A stretch of DNA of 64,000 nt from Hirundichthys speculiger (Eukaryota > Chordata > Actinopteri > Beloniformes > Exocoetidae), in contig JAGFBZ010000711.1 of assembly GCA_018398805.1 (NCBI GenBank), positions 186,001 through 250,000 of the forward strand, read 5' to 3'. The position numbers were made by a program, and so were the translations under genes. Each line of letters begins with the position of its first letter. The first letter of the stretch is position 1. Under the pieces are notes generated by a model. It made no database searches. It saw nothing but the letters and a program-made list of their open reading frames with translations, and had not been told where the DNA came from. Positions 1-13,839 of the stretch are shown here, in pieces.

Positions 1-3000
1 TCCACTTGTAAATGCCACCAGTTACTGTTACCACTAAGACATGTACAGACACTCTTTAGAAGCTAATTTAAGTCCTTTGATGTTTTGCATAAATGTAATG
101 CTATTATCAACACTTTCCATGCGAATGTTTGTATTATATGTTTTTTGCTCTCATGACTTTGGGAGTCTTACCTCAGTAGCTGTAATTGAATGAGGTTTTA
201 GTGGGACATTTCTTAAGAACATGGTGTATAAATGAAGAAAGAATGGCATTTAGACTTCTTTTCAAGTACTTCATAATATATAATCAACCTCTCCAATGAA
301 AAATAATAATGGTAACTATAAATGTATGCTGATTTAGGTTTATGAAAAACAGAATTTTAAAATAAAGGCCTTTTTTTTTTTCTAATAATGCAGTTGCTAC
401 TTGGATAATGTGTCCATAGACAACAGAAAAGAATGAGCATTTGTTATTTCATTGTTATTAACAGGAGATGTTAGTATTAACTGATTCATTCAGGAGCCAC
501 TGACTTGCAGGAATTTAGAACAACTAGATGCCTAAATAAAAATCAATTAAAAAAAATGTACTGTAGTCCTGTTAGTTTTTGATAACTTCCATGCACAGTT
601 TGGGAAGACAGGTTGTGTGCTGCTTAATTCATGTAACTTCTCTGATAGATCTTTGAATGGAGAGCCACGATATGCATTTTTCTATTCCGGGCTTTGTTGA
701 GCTGTGACGGGCTCATTCTGACACCCACTTCCATGGGACGTTTTCCACCCTCCGTCATGTTTCCCAGCCGTCTCCTCTTTCTTTTATTTCAACCCGGTTT
801 AGAGGATTAGTGTAAAACAGGCGCATTCGTCACCAACCCACCTCCATCTCAAGCGTCTTTTGTTTTCCTGGAGTCTTATTCTGGGTGCCATTCTAAGGCA
901 CGCTGGAATCCCCCCCCCCCCCCCATCCCTTGTACGCCCACCCTCCTCAGCTCATCATATATCTTGCTGATGCAGACCTTTCGTAATCTGTGCAAACTCA
1001 ATTAAAAAAAAAAAAAAAAACTAGATTCCAGGATCTAGTTGACTGTTTTTAGACCCTCCTTATTTTTCTCCCGCTCCCTTCTCTCCGCTCCTCCCTTTCT
1101 CAGCCCGCTCTTGTTCTCTTGAAATTTTCTTTTTCAAAAAAAGGAATTCAGGGGGGCTTTTGACAAATCCTGGAGTCTGGCTGGCCTTCCTGCATTTTTT
1201 TTGGGGGGGAATGGTTGAGTCGTGCTTCTTGTAAAGAGGATGTAGCGGAGAAGCGGTGTTTCCTGACTGATAAGGGAAAAGCCTCTCTCCGTCAGGATGT
1301 TTGGGCCTGGCTGGGCCCTGCATTAAAGAGCCAGAGTGAGAGAAGGGAACCCGCTGTTCAGCAAACGGGAGGAAGCACTGCCGGGCTGATTAACATCTTA
1401 CCTACCAGTCTTTTATCCACCGTTTTCCAGGAGAGGCTTTGTCAACCTGGCCTTTTACCACAAACATGCAGGTAGTTGTGGCAAACCCACGTACTAAATA
1501 TGATCCTTGTTCGCAGTCACATCCAGTTTTGATCCTGTGCTTCTGACACACATTGCTGTGGATGTGATTAAACTGACCAGAATGACAACATTCATCATGT
1601 GGCAGTTTTTGCAGCTGGCAAGGGCTGAGCTCATTTCTTTGAGGTTAGATCATTACCCTGTGTGCCTGCAGGGTGTGAAACTCTGCAGAGGGTCAGTCCG
1701 AGCACAACCACATTTTGGATGAAGGAGCCGGACGGGTGGGGCCTCAGGCGTTCGGGGTGAGAAGGCAGTCTTTGATGGGGCATCGGGCCCAGAGTTGTCA
1801 GGGGTCTGCTCACGGTGCTGCTGCAGACTCCCCTGGTAAAGACGACCAGCAACGTCTGAACAATTGCATCCAGCACCTTAGGGCAGGGCATTGTAACAAG
1901 GACAAAGACTCAAAGGTGTCAACAAAATATTGTCACATTAGACTCAGCCTGCTCCACACAGAAAGCTTATGTAGCAGAGGTTCTGGAACTTAACTTTTGA
2001 ACTACCATAATGTATCTAAATATAATGGAGTATTTTTGTGGATAAGCCAGAAAGTCTTTGTGCTCCATAAGATTTTGCAGAAAAGAATTACTGTGCATAA
2101 AAAAAAGTGCAGGCTTTTAAGGAAAATACATTTTTTACATACTCTAACTTTTCTTTTTAGTGGTAATGATTTAACTCGCCAGATAATTAAATTGTCATTT
2201 TCTCAAAATTAAAAAGGAACAAGTAAACCTTAAGTTTATTACCTTAAGTTTAATGGTTTATTCTTAAAATGCTAATTTTATTATTTTTTTTAATTCAGGA
2301 AACATTTTAAACCCACAGCATAACAGCTATTATTTTTAATGTAGGAAATATTGCAAAAACAATACAATAGTGCACTTCGTTGTACAGAATCCAGGGGTGA
2401 AAGTCCAACGGTCAGGTAAAGGATTCTTAGATGCAGTTCCAATAACAGAAGAGAGCAGTTGCCTCTCCAAAACCAGTCACGCTAGCACGTTCAACCAGAA
2501 ATCACATCTGCTAATGATATCCCGTCTTAAACTGCACATTGTCTCTTTATCAGCTGCATCTAAGTCATTCTAAATTACCTCTGAATTGTCTGCGTCAGTG
2601 TCTGGATCTCCTTTTACAGCAAATTAAAGGACCTTCTGTCAACCTACCGCAGCTTATCTTAAATTATGATATTGGGAAACAGTTTTATTTATTTGTAATC
2701 CCCATTCTCCAATGTATATCGCACCTACAGAAACAAGGTATTCATTTGCTTTCAAACCAATGTAAAAATATGCACTCTCAGTGATGGTGCAATACAGCCT
2801 CCACCTACAGCTAAACATCAATAACAAGTGATAACAGAGCATGTAAAGTTATCTTAAACTCCTTCTAACAACACACTGTCTGGAGCATGCTGGGAAACCC
2901 CACCCAAACACCCTCAACAGCCTCAATATTAGTTGCTTTTTTCTTCCTTTTAGAGACGTGACGCTAAAGACAAAAGGGCTGTGGTAGTTCTGACAAGAAA

Positions 3001-6000
3001 TTAAATCTGCTCTGACCCTGACACAATCCTTAAAAAAGACAATGTAATACTGGACTTTAGCATGTTCAAAAAAAGAGAAAAAGACAGCATAAAGATGTAC
3101 TTCATTTGCGTAGAGTAACTTTGATTTGGTTAATTTTACAATGGTATAATATTCAGGAGCAGCTGGATAATTGCAAATACGTTGCTGATTTATTGATTTA
3201 TATGCAGTTACTGTAGATGATAAACATCTGTTTTGTCCTATTAGCAAATTAACAAAGGTAAAATTAGCCCCAGGATAAATTTTTTTGCCTCATTCTGAGA
3301 CACCATCGTAGGCGAACCTGAGCAGATTTTTTTTTCTAACTCACATCCCGACTACAAAGCGCATCATTGTTCACACACACCTTTGTCACGCAAGATCATC
3401 AGGAACATTTTTGGTCTCAGATAATTTGGCATGTAGAGGGTCAGGAGTCAAACCCTAATCCCGTGATTACTGGATAACCAGCTCAGCCACCTGATCCACA
3501 ACTACTCAAAAAAAGAACCCTTTTGTGAAATACCCGGAAGATCTGCACAGAAGTGTTTGCAGAGATTTGTGGATCTTGTAACTTTCACGTTTTTCTGGAA
3601 GTGAGGGCAAAACTCTCAACTTGTCAGCCTGATTTTTTTCCGCCTTAGAAGTTGACTCATCATCATCTTAACCTTTACCCAGAACCACGACAACCAGAGA
3701 GAGCTACTGCTGCTGCTTCAGCTGCAATAAATCAACAGGAACGGAAAGAAAAAATAATATGGCAACAAGCAGTGGCATGACACTTCTGTGAACTTCAGAA
3801 GTTAAACACTATATACACTCTGGCACTATTGTGAATAACCTCCGTAACCCATATTCCCATCAGAATGGTGCTCATAATACTAACAATTTGATTAATTGAA
3901 TTTTTCACACAGGTACAGGATCACAAAATTTGCAATATTTATGATTTTAAGGATATAGGCTGAACAAACAAAATAGCCTCGTCTTGTTATTTTTCTCTGA
4001 TTGCTGACTGGCTCAGTTCCAGTCTCAGGTCAAGCCCGCGGAATGAGTCTGTCAGGTAGTCTGTTATGTTTCCTATTTCCTCCTCTGTCGTCATGTCACT
4101 TCCTTGCGCAAACAAACAACATTGCTGGTCTAATGCAACGGCAAACTGTCATAGTAACAACCTGAGGCTCGTGTGGGAGGACGGCACCCGGAGCAGTAAC
4201 AGCTGTGTAAAGAATTATCCATTTGCCCGGGACTGAGGGGAGCGCTGATCACTGATCGTGTTCTCAGGAGGCACGAAGGAGGCCGACTGTCTGGTTGGAC
4301 CAGTGTCCATTGTGTAGCACGGGAGGGAGCGTCCACTCACGTCATGTTTGGAAGCTGACTATTTCAGCTATATGACGTTCTTAATGTATTAACTGTAGGT
4401 CAAGGGGAAGTGGCTGATTTGAACTACGTGACTAAGACAAATATCACTGATGGAGACTGATATGCCCTTTAAACTTACTGTATACGCTAGGTTATGGCGT
4501 GTTTGTGGAATATAACTTAGCATATGTATTCTTGCTGCTAAGTGGAGATTAGTTACGGTCTCCAGAAAATTTGAGAGACTAATTAAAGCAAAGCCTTTCA
4601 AAGGGAAAGTGGTGAACTTTACGCCAAATTAAACTACTCTATGTGACAGATAAAGACACATTAACAGCAGCAAACACTAAATGTTGTTGGAGTGCATATC
4701 CAGTTGGAGTGTGTTAGAGCAGCATAATAACCTGTTTACAATTTGTACTTGGCCCTAAATCTGGCCAAATGAGGAGAAGAAGGGAAAACACACACATATG
4801 CACACACAAACACAGACATTTCACAGCAAGGGATTATGGGTGCAGCTATTCTTCATCTCATTGTGGCTCAGAATCAGGCAGAGTGTGGGGTGGCAGGCAG
4901 GCAAGTACGTAGCCGGACAAATAATGGACCAGACTCATCGAGGGACAGGTGCCATGTGGCAGTGGATGAGCGGGGACACAGATGGGGACCCCTGGAAAAA
5001 CTTGGGGAACTGTGCGAGCAGCCAAGGGCCTCCCAGCCGTACCTGTGCGGTGAATGCTGCAGCTGAGCAGGATCTGGCACCTGTTCTGAGCAGATACAGG
5101 CAACCAGAGAAGCACAGAGGGAGGCCAGCACACGGCTGCCAACCCAGAGAAGGAGAAGGCTAGATTTCCATTTACCCAAAAGCGCAACCTGCTTACCAAA
5201 ACAGCACAGGCAGTAAAGCATTTACTAGATACAGCAGAATGTAAAAAAAAAAAAAAAAAAAAGAGGATCGAAAATGTTCTTTTTCCAGAACAATATCACC
5301 AAACTCCAACCTTTAAAGAGAACGTCCAAATTGCTTATAAAATGCTTAGAAATAAAATATCTAGAGATGCATTATTTGTTAAGAATGTCTGTGGTAGAAT
5401 ATGTTTTTTTTTTTTTTTTACAGCCTGCCCTGCATTCGTCTCTCCCTCTCTCTGAAGAGCGAGCGTTGCATTGGTCCACCTTATGTATACTGCAGCACAA
5501 GCTGACTTGTTTTTGACTACTGCAGATTCTCCCTTGGGTGGTGTAACTCTTCACCTCAATGTAGAGGAGGATGTTCCTATTGTGCTTCCTAATTGCAATG
5601 TGGTTGTTCCATTTAAAGGATAGAACATCCTTATGTGTTCTGTGTGTGATCTCATATTGTGGGAATAACTGCAGAAGGCCTTTGGATTCATGTCTTTTTC
5701 TTCAGCTTATCTGCAACATGTAAAGTGATGCTTTAATTTTCTAAACAAAAAAAAAAACAAACAAACAGTGGAACACAAAAGCTGGGGGGTGAAGTTATAT
5801 TATAACATGTATTATTAATTCCTGCGGCAGAATTTGGAACTTGTTCACCTTTTGAGATGCCATCTTGTATTTACAAAAACAATATTTAAAAAAAAAAGAA
5901 TTCCCAGTCTAAACATTTAGGGAATAAGGACCCGGCTCCTTTAAAGAGAAAGGGGACATGTTTTTAATCTTACGTCATTCCCAGTCTTTTCCATTTTAGT

Positions 6001-6650
6001 GGACTTGCATACTACCACTGTGGCTCATGCCCCGGTGTCTTGCACTGAGTATACTCAACATGCATCCTGAAAAGCAGACAGCATAATGATTTAGATGAGT
6101 GATGTTATAAGTTCAGCGGTGTGAGAAAGTCCCTTTTAACAGCTACTGTGGAGGATAGACAAAGCAAACCAGCAGGAGGCCCGATGACAGCTTGTGAGAC
6201 ACAGAGGGCCATTAAGCCTCTGAAGTTTTAGCAAATGTAACTCATACATTTAAACTGTACTAAAACTTGCAATTTCCCAATTACACAAGTATAAACACAA
6301 ATACACACATAACACAAACCATGCATTTTCAAGCGAGGACACATTGGATAGCATGGGAGACCAGTCAAGCACACACACTCTCTGGCTACAGAGTGACATC
6401 CCACATCTATAAGTTATGCAGAATGACGTCTGCCATTTTCCTGCAGAAATAATAATGGGCCGCCTGGGAAAAGACATCGACAAGAAGTGGCACATGCCTC
6501 CCCAAACTTCCAGTATACTTCTCTGATGAGAAAAAAAAAATTATTTCTCCCCAAGATTACATGGACTTGAATTGAAAAAGGTGATCAAAATAAAACAATG
6601 TACATCAAATTAAAAAGACCGTAGTTGGATTCCCCCTCCACTTATTCTCA
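1..6650. other. Non-coding stretch, no gene recognised
   Basis: I find no exon with convincing splice sites and a recognisable protein family on either strand. The open frames here are short, lack domain signatures and overlap one another in several frames. The stretch has homopolymer runs (C15 at 910-924, A17 at 1004-1020, A runs near 5240 and T runs near 5405) typical of vertebrate intergenic DNA. It could hold distal introns or regulatory DNA of a neighbouring gene, which cannot be judged from one sequence. Confidence 0.6.
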
Positions 6651-6654
6651 GTGT

Positions 6655-6765
6655 TGGCCGAGCTCACTTTTTACATGAACTAGTTCAGTTCATAGTTCAC
6701 AGAAATTAAAACAAACTAGTTCAGTTCATCATTTCAAAAAATGAACTAAATAGTTCATTTTTAGT
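6655..6765. repeat. AT-rich palindromic GAACTAGTTC-type repeat
   Basis: The words AACTAGTTCAGTTCA and TGAACTAAATAGTTCA recur in both orientations over about 110 bases, giving a self-complementary AT-rich segment. Such GAACTAGTTC-containing repeats are common interspersed elements in fish. I cannot assign a named family or define exact ends. Confidence 0.45.
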
Positions 6766-6889
6766 TATTTTTTCTTATTCTTTTTTTTAATGTTTCTGCA
6801 AGCAATTGGTTGTCAAAATGATTGCCACTGCCGACATGCTACACCACCACAAACGGCAATTATTTTATCCATTTCATCTGTCGAAAACT

Positions 6890-7260
6890 ATGGCTCCGAT
6901 CGTACACCTCCTGCTAACCGCTACCCGCAAATTGTGGGTTTAGGAACCTCCACTCCACGAATGCAATCTTCTGCTTCCCTAAAGCCGCCACCCGGTATGC
7001 CAACTCCCTTACTCACATTGTAGGTGTGGTAATGGTCTTTGCGCAATGGGTCTTTTGTGCTTTCCGCCAACTCGGTATCTTGCAATCACGGGTTTAGGGT
7101 AGCGGTACCCTAAACCCACGATTGCAAGATACTGAGTTTGCGGAAAGCGCAACCCGCATGTCGGCGCGTAAAAGAGCGCGTCCAAATGGCATAAATGTGC
7201 GTCCACCTGATCACATGTGGACGTGCACAAACGGCTCTACCTCTCGATTACGCATCACCG
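6890..7260. repeat. Foldback-type repeat containing a 43-bp-arm hairpin
   Basis: The segment begins with words such as CCGCTACCCGCAAATTG and CCCTAAAGCCGCCACCCG. It ends after a large near-perfect inverted repeat: left arm 7059-7101, 4-base loop, right arm 7106-7148, four mismatches. The GC-rich words also occur at 10685-10800 and 15365-15480, so this is one member of a dispersed family. No transposase is visible, so it is probably a non-autonomous foldback DNA element. Confidence 0.55.
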
Positions 7261-9890
7261 TATTACTTGCATACGTTTTTATTCTCTTAAAGGCAGAGGA
7301 TGTCTGGTCACCAGTTATGGTAGATATGGGAATAGTCACGGCCAGACACGTCAGTCTGTACAGCTGTGGCATGATCTCATTCAGATGTTTGCTGTGTAGG
7401 AAACCAAGGAGATCTTTGACATTTCCCCTCAAAATCACAGTCACTTCTGTTTTTAAACAGGTCAGATCATCAAATAGAGCTCCGTGGCTCTGGTGTCAAG
7501 CTGGAAAAGGTTGGATGCAGGAATTTATTTCCGATATGTCTGAAACTGCTGGTGATCGGGGAAGGACAAGAACATTACCATAATTGTTCCTGATCTATAA
7601 ATCAGTTCGGTAACTGGCAGATAAGGTTTTCCAGAACACTGTTGTGAAGTTTCTGGTACTGTGCGCGTATCCCTTCGTGCACTGGCCCTCTCCTTGTGCT
7701 CGGAGCACCCGAGATGCGCTCAGTGGTAGAAGGTAGATGTCATCATGGTATATATAATAGGCAGATGGATGAAGAAAATCATTTAAAAATAAAAAAATTA
7801 CTAAATGTTGGGCTTTTAAACCAAGGTATATTTTCTTAAACCTAATCTTGCATTTGTGGCAAATCTCAATAAAGAATAATTTCAAAAACTTCAATGGCAT
7901 TCCTTTCAAGAACATTGTCTCACTGGTTCTCTTCCATAAGAAAACTAATGGCCACCTTGCACCAGAAACATCTGGCCAGGGAACAGATATCAGGTGTGAT
8001 GCTCGTCACAGCCTGTTCTGGACATTTGTTTTGACTCTTACAAGGCTGCTGAGGGTTATCTCTGGCTTAGTGCTGAATGTTTAACCTTGAAACCTTGAAT
8101 CCTGTGTTTTTGGACAGTCTAGGTATGACAGCATGTTTTTTGACAATCCCAAACATTTTTCTGTGCATTCTTCCAGAAATGTTTCTTTGACACCAAATCA
8201 GCTTAAAGATGAATGAGCTAAAAATTTACAGCACATTGCATATACTATAGAAAAACACACACAAAAATTATTCCAGGGTTTCATGCAATCATGCTGCTCT
8301 ATTAGCATGCCTCCATAAAAGGACTTCTGTGGATCTTTGTAGTTCCTGATCAAGGAAGGGAAGAGGTGTGGCCCCAAAATCCCAGTGGAAGCATGTAAAA
8401 AAACAGAAGAAAAATATCTCCATAGAGATAGAGAAGTAAAATGCATTATTATGATATTTGACACTATCTCTTACCTTTGTCTCTTATAACAAAAAGAAAC
8501 CTGTTGGTCACAAAAAGTTCCCTATAAATAAAAGTTTGGCGTGGGTTTAAATCACTTTAGGATTATCTGTACAGCATGTGATGGCAGTTGGAACACTACC
8601 ATTGACTTTAATCGGTTTTCCTATCTTTGGTTGTTATTGGTTGTTTACATGTATTATATTGATAATGTAGATAGAATATGTATTTAATGGAAAAAAGTAA
8701 AGTTCTATCACATGTATCATAATAACAACTTGAGAAATATCATTTAATTCTATCTTATTAAACTTTAGCTTATTCTAGCTCATGTCCTGTCAGGGGACTT
8801 ATGAGAAATGCAAGCCCCTATATAGACAAACTTCAAACTTAATTTATTGGTATTTATTCAGAGGCGAAGAACGTCACTTATGACACACAATATTTCCTGT
8901 CCCTTGATGTGCGCTGTTTACACTCAGAGTTTCTGTGTAAAAATGCTCCTCACTGACCTTGGCAATGGCTTACCCTGGCATCATTTCCATGCTCACTCCC
9001 ATTCCTCCAACCTGACGTTACAGGTTTAATATTTGGGATGTTGTTCATGTCTGAGCTTGGAGGAATCCCTTCCTGCTGAATGCTTGGCCCCATTTCCTTA
9101 AAGACTCAACATCAAAAATGAGACACATGGAAATGACTCACATGGTTTTCCCAAGAGTTCAGACACTTCAACTAAAGTACCATGCTGACAGGTTCAAAAC
9201 AGGATATGAGCTTGATAGGCCAATGTTTATTACACATGGCAGACTACTTAAAGAGCAGTGATAGCTGAAAGCTCTGATAGCAAATCAAGCCGCCACAGTC
9301 ACGTATCCAGCATGACCCACGTGTCACCATATAAAGGCTGCTGCAGCTCACAGACCTTTACCTAACATCTCAACTTATACTGAGAGTATTTACTATTTCT
9401 CAACACAAAAGAAACTATTCTTCAAAGGTTTAATATGCCAATATTTAACAGGCTCACTAGCCACTTTTACTGCTTCTTCACTCTAAAATTAACCATACAG
9501 TGCAACAATGCTGCTGCAAAATATCCCACCATACCTTTAAAGTGCAGTCTTCCACTAGATGTTTGGAGGAAAACAAAGGATCGCTCTAATTATTGGCTCA
9601 CGAGTTTGTCAATTTCTACTTCATAGTGGGATTTTTTAAAAAATGCAAACAAATAAATACATTAAATAATAAATTGTTGTAGAGTACATAGGAAGTGTAG
9701 CAGAGAGAGAACTATGAATGCTTTGGGCTATTGTGTTTCTAGCTGGGCAATGCCTGAGACGATGATGTAGTATCGACAGGTGACACAGGTTAACTTTTAC
9801 AGTACAAAACATGGACATTTCAACGTCCAGGGGGCAGAGGTGCTCCTTCAAAGTGACATGACCTGGACTGCATCACTCATTATTAACAAA
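7261..9890. other. Non-coding stretch, no gene recognised
   Basis: Only short unrelated open frames occur, without conserved motifs or matching splice sites. No RNA gene or complete mobile element was recognised. Confidence 0.55.
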
Positions 9891-10684
9891 TTACACAATC
9901 ATTCCTTTTCAACCTGTACTTCAGTGACTGCACACATTGTATTCCTCATGGTTATCAAGGGAAGAATATTTTTTTATTTTGTTGTTGTTTAGCAGTCCAA
10001 GCAGGGAAGGTGTTGAAACCCTCAAAGCCTGGAATTTCCTGTGAGGTTCAGCACAGCCACATTCTTCCCCCCTTTGCCCTAACCCTTGTGCTAAATCAGT
10101 GCCTTCCGAATCAATGGGAGTTTAGCACAGTCGCTTTCAAAACTGAAAGTTTACATATTTAGCAAAAGCTCCAAATGCAGTGATAACAACCAGTTTTGAC
10201 CGGTACTGCCACCCAATAGTTACAGTTTTCTTGGTACAGGGAGGCCCTGTTGTGAAACATCAAAAATTAGGTCTTTAGGTATGTATAGAAGAGTTGAATT
10301 GTAAGTGGCACCTAAAGTTTCTATGAGCTGGCTTTTCAAAATGTCAAACTGTCAAATCAAATTTCAGAGGCCAATATTCACTAATGTGAAAAATCATGTT
10401 CATTTATAGACTCATAGATTTATAAATACATTAATTTTCATTGACTTTATAGATTAATAAGGGCATGCGGAAAGAATGTATCAAAATTTGAAAGCAATTA
10501 GCCAATAAGTGCCACGACTTTAAGGCTTTGTGCATATTTTGGAAATTAAAGGTGATTGAAAGAATACTCTCATATGATTGATGATAACCATTTAAATCAA
10601 TTGGCTTTATAATCATATTTCTATTCCCTCTGAATTTCTGACTGTTATAGGCCCTGATCTTACACTTCCCCTTACCCGTTAACA

Positions 10685-11235
10685 ATAGCCGCTACTCGCA
10701 AATTGCGGGTATAGATACCTCCGCTAACCGCTAATGCAATCTTCCACTCCCTAAAGCCGCTACCCGCTATGCAGACTCCCTTACTCATGAGATCGTCTTA
10801 AACAGCTTGCCCCCCAGGTAAACCATAGACGACCAGAGCGTGTTTACTTGGAGCCCACCAACTATCTGGGACTTTCAGGTAGCCGATAGGAATTGTCTGT
10901 GTAAAAATATTTATATCTATACATCAGTGCAGAGGAGGAGGAGGAAGGAAGAGGAGGAAGCTCTACAGCAGAGTTCCAGACAAGCTGTGCACGAGAGCTG
11001 CTCCGATCTGGATGAAAAGACGCTCCATAGTGGTTTGCAGGTAGCGCAACCTGCTCTTAAAGGCAATGGCTACTGACACACTGATTGGTTTAACAGGTGG
11101 AACACCCTAACCACTTCTATGCATAATGTAGCAGGTAGCGCAGGTGGGATAGCGGGTTTAGCAAGGTGGAAGATTGCGTTCTTTGTGGGGGAACGCCCTT
11201 CTCGCTACCCGCTATCCCTTAATAGCGGCTTTAGG
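10685..11235. repeat. Foldback-type MITE, in duplication copy A
   Basis: The left part has CGCTACTCGCAAATTGCGGG and TGCAATCTTCCACTCCC. The right part carries partly inverted versions (GTGGAAGATTGCG, GCTACCCGCTATCCC, TAATAGCGGC). The two ends are thus imperfect inverted repeats around a centre with a purine-rich GAGGAGGAGGAAGG tract. The same family is seen at 6890-7260. No transposase is present. The small open frame inside (10840-11076) has no recognisable domain and is not called. Confidence 0.5.
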
Positions 11236-13119
11236 AGATCTGGCAGAAGATCGGGCCCATAATGTCATATGAAATGTGAGGAGAAAGAAACAACTCAGAG
11301 GCACTTCTTAGCTGTCATGAAATAAAATTTGCTTCATCTATAGAGAGAATTGATGAAAAGCTATTAAAATAACAGTGATTTGTCATATGGTTCCAAAGCT
11401 ATAGATCAATGATAATTAAAGACCTGGCACTTAGTTGTTTTTCATTCTTGGACAAGCTAACAGATTCAGGGTTAGTGTTAGCCCCAAAGAGGACATACAA
11501 CTGTGTCTCTTCAAAAAAGAAAATGAATTTTGGAAAAAAAAAATGAGTAAAAGAGGGGGAAATAAAAGGGAAGAAAATGAAAAAGAAAGCTGCATTAGCT
11601 TATGATGAAAAACACGCAAAAATAACATTTAATCAGAAATCATGCTATCCCCATTAGCGCTGCTGCTTCAGCCAGCAGTAGTGCTTACCTCAACATTGAT
11701 GACTACCATGGCACTGGAGAACCAGACCAGGAGCAAACAAAACAATGATTAGGAAGACAGCTTGCATTAGGACGAGACCCAAGAGTCAGACTTGGACAGG
11801 GGACAGCAGAAAATAAAGATAATCGGCAAAAAGCCTCAGAATGCACAGCAGGAGCCATAAGGTAGTTGAATCAGGTGAGAGCAGAGCCCCAACGACAACA
11901 GAGCCACAACCTTTCTGAGGATGCTGGTATAATTTGATTAAGGGCCCACATTTTGACCCAATTTAACTGTTTTTCACCCTCATGTACTGGCTGACAAACC
12001 AAAATAGAACGAATTTCACTTCAAAAGTGGATTTCAACCAACCTAAATGGAAGAGTTGGAACGGCACGTGAAATAAAATTCTCCATGCTATATGGTTTGG
12101 CTTTGGCTCTGAAGATGTGACAAATAGGGTTGCAAAAGAAAAGGAAAATTCTTCTAAGCATGTTGACATGAAGGTAAGACATATTTTCATTTATCATCAT
12201 TATCATTTTATTACATCCTGTTACTTTGCTCCTTTCATGTTTTGGAGGACCCTGTTGTATGATCCCATTTTTATTGCATTAACATGAAGCATATGTATTT
12301 GCGCTGCGCATACCTCTGAAGTGCATCACTCTTTTAGATTGTTTTCAATTTTTTACAACATACCACAGTAACGACTCTAGTGACATATTGAGGGTGTTTT
12401 TAAAGTGGGTTTGAGCAACATTCTAGTTAGTTTTTATAGTTTTACGTCAAGCTTTTACTTTTAAAGTAATGTGGGATAATAAGGACCAGTATGTTGCAAA
12501 TGCCAGTCTGTGTCTTTGTTTTCAGTGTGCAACCTCAAGCTTGGGGACAAAATACAATCAGCTTATAATAAATCTAGAAAACTTCTATCCTTTTTTTTAA
12601 ATGTCTTACAGATGAGTTAAATAATTCTCAATAAAACAACTCTTTCCTTACCAGGTTTAGATGTAGTTTCCAAGGTGTAGGCATCTAGCGGACATGAGAG
12701 GAACTGCAGGCAGACTGGTAGAGGGGTATAAGAGGCACGTGAGAACTGTGTCGCAGCTGAAAGTTATCTCTCCTGAAATTATACCACAGGACACCGAGTG
12801 AGTACATGGTCTCTGTGGTATTCTGAGGCAGAAATTCCCTTCCCTTACTTTCCGGATTCTTTGTTGTCCTGTTTTACAGAGAAGTCCGGGTATTTTAGTT
12901 TCGACATTAATATGCTGCAGCTGCATCTGTTCTCGTCAGTTAAGCAGGTGAACTATTTATCGTCGGCATTACACGGTTATTAAAAAATAAATAAATAAAA
13001 AACTATAACAGTGCCGGACTTTAGGACCTACACTTTAACTTTCAACTATAAAATATAGTAAATCAAATCGTATACCGTTACCATGGCAATTTTTTCTCTG
13101 GGTTCTTGGCCACGTGCAT

Positions 13120-13202
13120 GTCAGGATGGCCGAGCGGTCTAAGGCGCTACGTTCAGGTCGTAGTCTCCCCTGGAGGCGTGGGTTCGAATCCCACTTCTGA
13201 CA
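13120..13202 (+). tRNA. tRNA-Leu (anticodon CAG), copy A
   Basis: The 83-nt gene folds as a class II tRNA. The acceptor stem pairs GTCAGGA with TTCTGAC, with discriminator A at 13202. The D-arm has A-box-like TGGCCGAGCGG. The anticodon loop is TTCAGGT, giving CAG (leucine). There is a long variable arm (TCTCCCCTGGAGGC), and the T-arm has B-box GGTTCGAATCC. A TTTT run a few bases downstream serves as an RNA polymerase III stop. It is very close to the vertebrate tRNA-Leu-CAG sequence I know. No intron is seen, and CCA is not encoded, as expected in a eukaryote. Confidence 0.97.
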
Positions 13203-13839
13203 GAAGACTTTTGCTGTTATTATGCCTAGTAATATATAATAGTTATAGTTACATGAAAATTGCAAAGAAAGTTTTAAAAGATAAAGTCTCAGAAAGGAAG
13301 CCTTCTAAATATTATTGTCACTCTACCATCTGTCATGGTGTCATACCATCTATAATCTCACAGTGCAGTTGTCTTACAGGTACCTTTAAAAGCTAAAAAA
13401 GCATGGTTATTATCAGATACCTGAATATGTAATTCTACATGCTTAAATTTTAAATAGTATTGTGAGATTTATGCAAATTTAAAACCTGCTTATTCAACAA
13501 GGGAGATAGGGTCCCTCCTTTTACCCCTTAAATCACCTGCTAGTCACCCCTTTTATACTCAAATACTGGCATATTATAATTCACAATAATCTTATTTAGT
13601 TATAGCTTACAAATAGTTGTTCTTTTTATACAGTCTATATTGAGCTGAGGATAATGTAATTTAAACCTTCTGGTGCCTAATACCCCCTAATCAGCTTCTA
13701 CCTGAATCTCCAGACACTGGTTCTAGTAAATGAATTTGAGCTCATTTTAATCAGAGCAGATGCAGGAACAATTTGCTGAAAATTTTATGATTGATCAGTG
13801 ACACCCTGTATCTCATGACTGTTGTGATGACTTGACAAT

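Noticed and set aside
1215..1891. Short open frames on both strands near 1.2-1.9 kb
   Set aside because: No known domains, no conserved exon borders, mutually overlapping.
4798..5163. Overlapping open frames on both strands near 4.8-5.2 kb
   Set aside because: Several frames are open together in a short GC-richer patch, with no recognisable domain or exon borders.
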